The position numbers and the translations under genes are program-made. A stretch of DNA of 64,000 nucleotides from Paenibacillus odorifer (lineage in GTDB: Bacteria > Bacillota > Bacilli > Paenibacillales > Paenibacillaceae), in NCBI RefSeq assembly GCF_000758725.1, contig NZ_CP009428.1:1860001-1924000 (forward strand), written 5' to 3'. The notes under the pieces were generated by a model. The model saw nothing but the letters and a program-made list of their open reading frames with translations. It was not told the origin of the DNA and made no database searches. This document shows positions 61,051 through 64,000 of this stretch, one piece after another (position 1 is the first letter of the stretch; each line of letters begins with the position of its first letter).

Positions 61051-61617
61051 ATGGCGATTTATACACGTACGGGTGATGCAGGTCAGACTTCAGTGATTGG
61101 CGGCCGGGTCGGCAAGGATGATGTCCGCGTCGAGGCCTACGGAACGATCGATGAGCTGAATTGTTTTGTAGGGCAAGCACGAAGCCTGATGGAAAGTGAT
61201 AATTTCGACGATGTCCGCGAGCAATTGCTCGAAATACAGCATGAGCTGTTTGATTGCGGCACGGATTTAGCATTTGTTAAACTTGCTGACGGTGGTCAAT
61301 ATATGGTGACAAGTGAGATGGCTCAGCGGCTGGAAGGCTGGATAGATTCTCTACAAGAGGAGAATCCACCACTAGAGAAATTTATCCTGCCAGGAGGTAG
61401 TCAGCTGGCTTCGGTTCTACATGTATGCCGCACGGTTTGCCGTCGTGCGGAACGCCGGGCAGTTACCTTAGGGCGAAATGCGGACATAAACCCAGAAGCG
61501 GTGATTTATCTCAATCGATTGTCGGATTATTTTTTCGCGTTGGCTAGAACGGCTAATACACGGTCAGGGATTACTGATGTAGAATACATCCGTAGTAAAA
61601 AGGTGTTTCGAGACTAA
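61051..61617 (+). CDS. Cob(I)alamin adenosyltransferase, PduO type
   Basis: A 188-residue enzyme that adds the adenosyl group to cobalamin. The family ATP-binding N-terminus IYTRTGDAGQTSVIGG and the cobalamin-site block RRAERRAVTLGR, then LNRLSDYFFALAR, are present. It corresponds to YvqK of B. subtilis. No cobalamin genes are adjacent. ATAGGAGG lies upstream of the ATG at 61051. The pseudouridine synthase gene starts one base after its stop, so the two are translationally coupled. Confidence 0.94.
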   Translation: MAIYTRTGDAGQTSVIGGRVGKDDVRVEAYGTIDELNCFVGQARSLMESDNFDDVREQLLEIQHELFDCGTDLAFVKLADGGQYMVTSEMAQRLEGWIDSLQEENPPLEKFILPGGSQLASVLHVCRTVCRRAERRAVTLGRNADINPEAVIYLNRLSDYFFALARTANTRSGITDVEYIRSKKVFRD

Positions 61618-61618
61618 T

Positions 61619-62605
61619 ATGACAAGCTATTATTCACCCATTACTTATATCATACCGCCAGAAGAGGATGACTTCCTGCTGAAGACAATCCTGCACAAAC
61701 GGATGGATGTCTCACGCAAGCTACTCTCCCGGCTGAAGCAGACGGAACAAGGCATTACATTAAACGGTGAACGTGTATACATTAGTGTGCATGTTAAGGC
61801 AGGAGATACCGTGCAGATCCGCATGGAAACGGAGACTTCGGATGATATTTTACCGCAGCCGATTCCATTCGAGATTCTATTTGAAGATGAACATCTGCTA
61901 GTGGTTAACAAGGCAGCGGGAATTATAGTTCATCCAACACATGGACATTACACCGACACGCTTGCCAATGGCGTGGTTTATTATTGGGCGCAGAAGAATG
62001 AACGCTTCCGTTTCCGGCCTGTTCACCGCCTGGATCAGGAAACCTCCGGTGTGTTAGTGATCGCCAAAAATCCATACAGCCATCAGCATATTTCCGAGCA
62101 GATGATCGCCGGTACTGTGGATAAGCGTTACGCTGCATTTGTTCATGGGGTTCCTGCGGAGCTATCCGGTGATATCGACGGCCCTATCGACCGTGATCCT
62201 GAGGAGCCACATCGGCGTATCGTGACACCGGAAGGATATCCTTCCCTAACCCGCTATGAGGTTAAGCAGGTGTATTCGGCCGGCTCCAGAGTTGAACTAA
62301 AGCTGGAGAGTGGACGTACGCATCAGATTCGGGTCCATATGACCTCTATCGGCTGTCCACTGATTGGAGACAGCATGTATCGTCATGAGCTGTACAATCT
62401 ACCAGAATTTACTTCAACGCAAAGCGAGCAGTTGGAGTCCGTTGCAGCACTCGATGCTTCCATACCGCGTCAGGCACTGCACGCAGTGCGTCTGACGTTC
62501 AAGCACCCGGTGCTTCTGCAAGAAATGATATTCGAAGCCCCGTTGCCACCTGACATGGCAGTCTTGGAGAAAATATTGGAGCAAGGTCTGACAGCGAATT
62601 TGTGA
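61619..62605 (+). CDS. RluA-family pseudouridine synthase
   Basis: A 328-residue RNA pseudouridine synthase. An S4-like N-terminal region (SRLKQTEQGITLNGERV) precedes the catalytic domain with the signature VHRLDQETSGVLVIAKN, whose Asp is the nucleophile, and the SGRTHQIRVHM block. It modifies uridines in rRNA or tRNA; the position is unknown. Coupled to the adenosyltransferase gene upstream. Downstream lies a 120-bp palindromic element. Confidence 0.93.
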   Translation: MTSYYSPITYIIPPEEDDFLLKTILHKRMDVSRKLLSRLKQTEQGITLNGERVYISVHVKAGDTVQIRMETETSDDILPQPIPFEILFEDEHLLVVNKAAGIIVHPTHGHYTDTLANGVVYYWAQKNERFRFRPVHRLDQETSGVLVIAKNPYSHQHISEQMIAGTVDKRYAAFVHGVPAELSGDIDGPIDRDPEEPHRRIVTPEGYPSLTRYEVKQVYSAGSRVELKLESGRTHQIRVHMTSIGCPLIGDSMYRHELYNLPEFTSTQSEQLESVAALDASIPRQALHAVRLTFKHPVLLQEMIFEAPLPPDMAVLEKILEQGLTANL

Positions 62606-62636
62606 TAAAATTATGATTCAGGCGATAGAGTGGCGA

Positions 62637-62758
62637 AGGGGAAGTTTGGAACTGTAGGAGCGATAGCGACCGCCTTTGTCTGCGGATTTCAACCGTGTTT
62701 AACGGTAAAATTGATGAAATCTGTAGACAACAGCGGCCGGAAGTCCAAACATTCCTTG
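62637..62758. repeat. Long imperfect palindromic intergenic element
   Basis: Two arms of ~50 nt pair: GGGAAGTTTGGA with TCCAAACATTCC, GCGACCGC with GCGGCCGG, and TTGTCTGCGGATTTCA with TGAAATCTGTAGACAA. A central ACCGTGTTTAACGGT forms its own hairpin. The whole could fold into one extended stem-loop in RNA or a cruciform. It fills most of the gap between the RluA and ArsC-like genes. No T-run is present, so it is not a normal terminator. It has the look of a REP-like repeat family member. Confidence 0.75.
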
Positions 62759-62798
62759 TAGTTACGGTATTATTAGCCGATTATTAAAGGAGCACAGC

Positions 62799-63164
62799 AT
62801 GAGCAAATTAAAAGTATATCAATATCCCAAATGCAGCACCTGCCGCAGCGCAGTGAAATGGTTGCAGGGACAAGGTCATGAGCTGGAGCTTCAGCACATC
62901 GCAGAGCAGCCACCTACGGTGGACGAGCTGCGTGAGCTGCTCGCGAACAGCGGCCTTGAGCTGAAGAAGTTTTTTAATACAAGCGGTGAAGTATACAAAT
63001 CATTAGGTCTGAAGGACAAGCTGCCCCAGCTTACGGAACAGGAGAAGTTAGAGCTGCTCTCAAGCCACGGGATGCTGATCAAACGTCCGATTGTCACCGA
63101 TGGAGTTAAAGTTACGGTGGGATTCAAAGAAGACCAATATGCCGATACTTGGACTAATGTTTAA
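62799..63164 (+). CDS. ArsC/Spx-family thioredoxin-fold protein
   Basis: A 121-residue protein of the arsenate reductase/Spx/YusI group. The redox motif is KCSTC (Cys12, Cys15) near the N-terminus; KKFFNTSG and the IKRPIV block are family hallmarks. It is unlikely to be Spx itself, because Spx has a different polymerase-binding region. Candidate roles are glutaredoxin-like reduction or arsenate reduction; neither can be decided. AAAGGAGC precedes the ATG. The exonuclease gene follows after 33 bp. Confidence 0.85.
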   Translation: MSKLKVYQYPKCSTCRSAVKWLQGQGHELELQHIAEQPPTVDELRELLANSGLELKKFFNTSGEVYKSLGLKDKLPQLTEQEKLELLSSHGMLIKRPIVTDGVKVTVGFKEDQYADTWTNV

Positions 63165-63197
63165 TATCAATACAACGATCAAGGGAGAGGTTTATAA

Positions 63198-64000
63198 GTG
63201 AGAACAGAAACAATGGGCCGGGTAATGCTTGTAGATGGAATGGCTCTGCTGTTCCGGGCCTTTTATGCGACCTCTTATGGAGGATATATTCGCAAGACAA
63301 AAGATGGATTGCCAACGAATGCGGTATATGGATTTTTGCAGTATTTTTTTGATGCAGTAAGTACGTTTGAGCCTTCTCACGTCGTATGCTGCTGGGATAT
63401 GGGCAAAGGAACGTTCCGCACCGAGAAATATGATGGATACAAATCCAACCGGATCGAAGCTCCGCTGGAATTAATTCCGCAGTTTGACCTAGTAAAAGAA
63501 GTGGTGGCTGAGCTAGGTGTGCCAAACATTGGTCTTGCCGGCTATGAAGCAGATGATTGCATAGGTACGCTGGCATCCTGTTACAGCGATAATTCTGAGG
63601 TTTACATTCTGACGGGTGACCATGATATGCTGCAGCTTATTGATGAGAATGTTAAAGTCGTCATTATGAAAAAAGGACGCTCCAACTATAAAGTTTATGA
63701 CCTTGCAGAATTGCTTGAGGATAAAGGTCTAACCCCTAGACAGGTTATTGACCTGAAGGGCTTTATGGGCGATACAAGTGATAATTACCCTGGTGTAAAA
63801 GGGATTGGTGAGAAAACCGCGCTGAAGCTGTTAACAGAGTACGGTACAGTTGAAGGTGTAATTGAGAATCTTCACTTGCTCCCTAAAGGTGTACGGTCCA
63901 AAATTGAAGCCGACCTAGATATGCTGCATCTATCAAGGGAGCTGGCTGAAATCCGTTGTGATGTGCCTGTGGTCTGTGAGCTGGCACAAGCTTTATGGCA
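63198..64000 (+). CDS. ypcP: 5'-3' exonuclease, YpcP/ExoR type (3' truncated)
   Basis: The frame starts with GTG at 63198 (GGGAGAGG seven bases upstream) and runs off the window after 267 codons. It encodes the 5'-nuclease domain found in DNA polymerase I. The sequence is closer to the stand-alone YpcP protein: VDGMALLFRAFYAT, VVCCWDMGKGTF and ELIPQFDLVKE match that group. The metal-binding acids are in YEADDCIGTLA, LTGDHDMLQL and MGDTSDNYPGVKGIGEKTA. It removes RNA primers or flaps. Whether a polymerase domain follows cannot be seen. Confidence 0.9.
   Translation, partial: MRTETMGRVMLVDGMALLFRAFYATSYGGYIRKTKDGLPTNAVYGFLQYFFDAVSTFEPSHVVCCWDMGKGTFRTEKYDGYKSNRIEAPLELIPQFDLVKEVVAELGVPNIGLAGYEADDCIGTLASCYSDNSEVYILTGDHDMLQLIDENVKVVIMKKGRSNYKVYDLAELLEDKGLTPRQVIDLKGFMGDTSDNYPGVKGIGEKTALKLLTEYGTVEGVIENLHLLPKGVRSKIEADLDMLHLSRELAEIRCDVPVVCELAQALW

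Overview
The window looks like a chromosome segment of a spore-forming Gram-positive of the Paenibacillus type (order Bacillales). The evidence is strong AGGAGG-type ribosome sites, a phenylalanine T-box in front of pheST, GlcT/RAT control of ptsGHI, a YuaF-flotillin pair, MutS2, and sporulation genes (CotF-like coat proteins, Spo0E-like phosphatase, YtvI-like membrane protein). The genus is an inference from gene content and order.

Layout. 1-6.2 kb: 3' part of a penicillin-binding transpeptidase, a YtvI/AI-2E-type permease, a polysaccharide deacetylase with a YkoP-like tail, and ilvD. 6.7-17.9 kb: an arabinose-polymer-type utilisation locus, with a cytoplasmic GH43, an LplABC-type ABC importer without its own ATPase, two tandem GH2 enzymes, a secreted GH43 with a carbohydrate-binding domain, and an ArsR-type regulator. 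Its main promoter is a consensus sigma-A promoter overlapped by a cre site and followed by a palindrome. 18-22.7 kb: acyltransferase, alpha/beta hydrolase, HAD phosphatase, sirtuin, aldo/keto reductase. 22.7-29 kb: AraC regulator divergent from galKET (Leloir pathway), then an iron-dependent alcohol dehydrogenase. 29-30.8 kb: a gene-free repeat region. 30.8-38.6 kb: yuaF-floT with a sigma-W-like promoter, then glcT-ptsG-ptsH-ptsI. 39-43 kb: pullulanase and a membrane diguanylate cyclase. 43.4-55 kb: an ABC-permease remnant, T-box-pheS-pheT, a ZapA fused to a very long coiled coil, a CuA-type cupredoxin lipoprotein divergent from a membrane GGDEF protein, a YvlD-like protein, mutS2 and a DUF350 protein. 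55-64 kb: a 26-residue membrane peptide, a zinc-ribbon protein, a FAD oxidoreductase, two coat proteins, alaR-alaT, a Spo0E-like protein, a cobalamin adenosyltransferase, an RluA-type pseudouridine synthase, an ArsC/Spx-like protein and the start of the YpcP-type 5'-3' exonuclease.

Most unusual content: (1) a symmetric 177-bp intergenic element, present as four full copies plus a fragment in a 295-bp tandem array (29303-30548) and as a diverged single copy in reverse orientation at 56083-56259, with four CGGAC boxes at identical spacing; (2) a divergent gene pair at 50443/50666 in which both reading frames appear to start at ATT; (3) a roughly 700-residue ZapA-coiled-coil fusion; (4) an extra hairpin inside the GlcT-controlled terminator loop; (5) a 15-bp palindrome that occurs both at the start of the sugar-operon transcript and in the terminator upstream. 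Much of the window is otherwise ordinary central carbon and housekeeping content.
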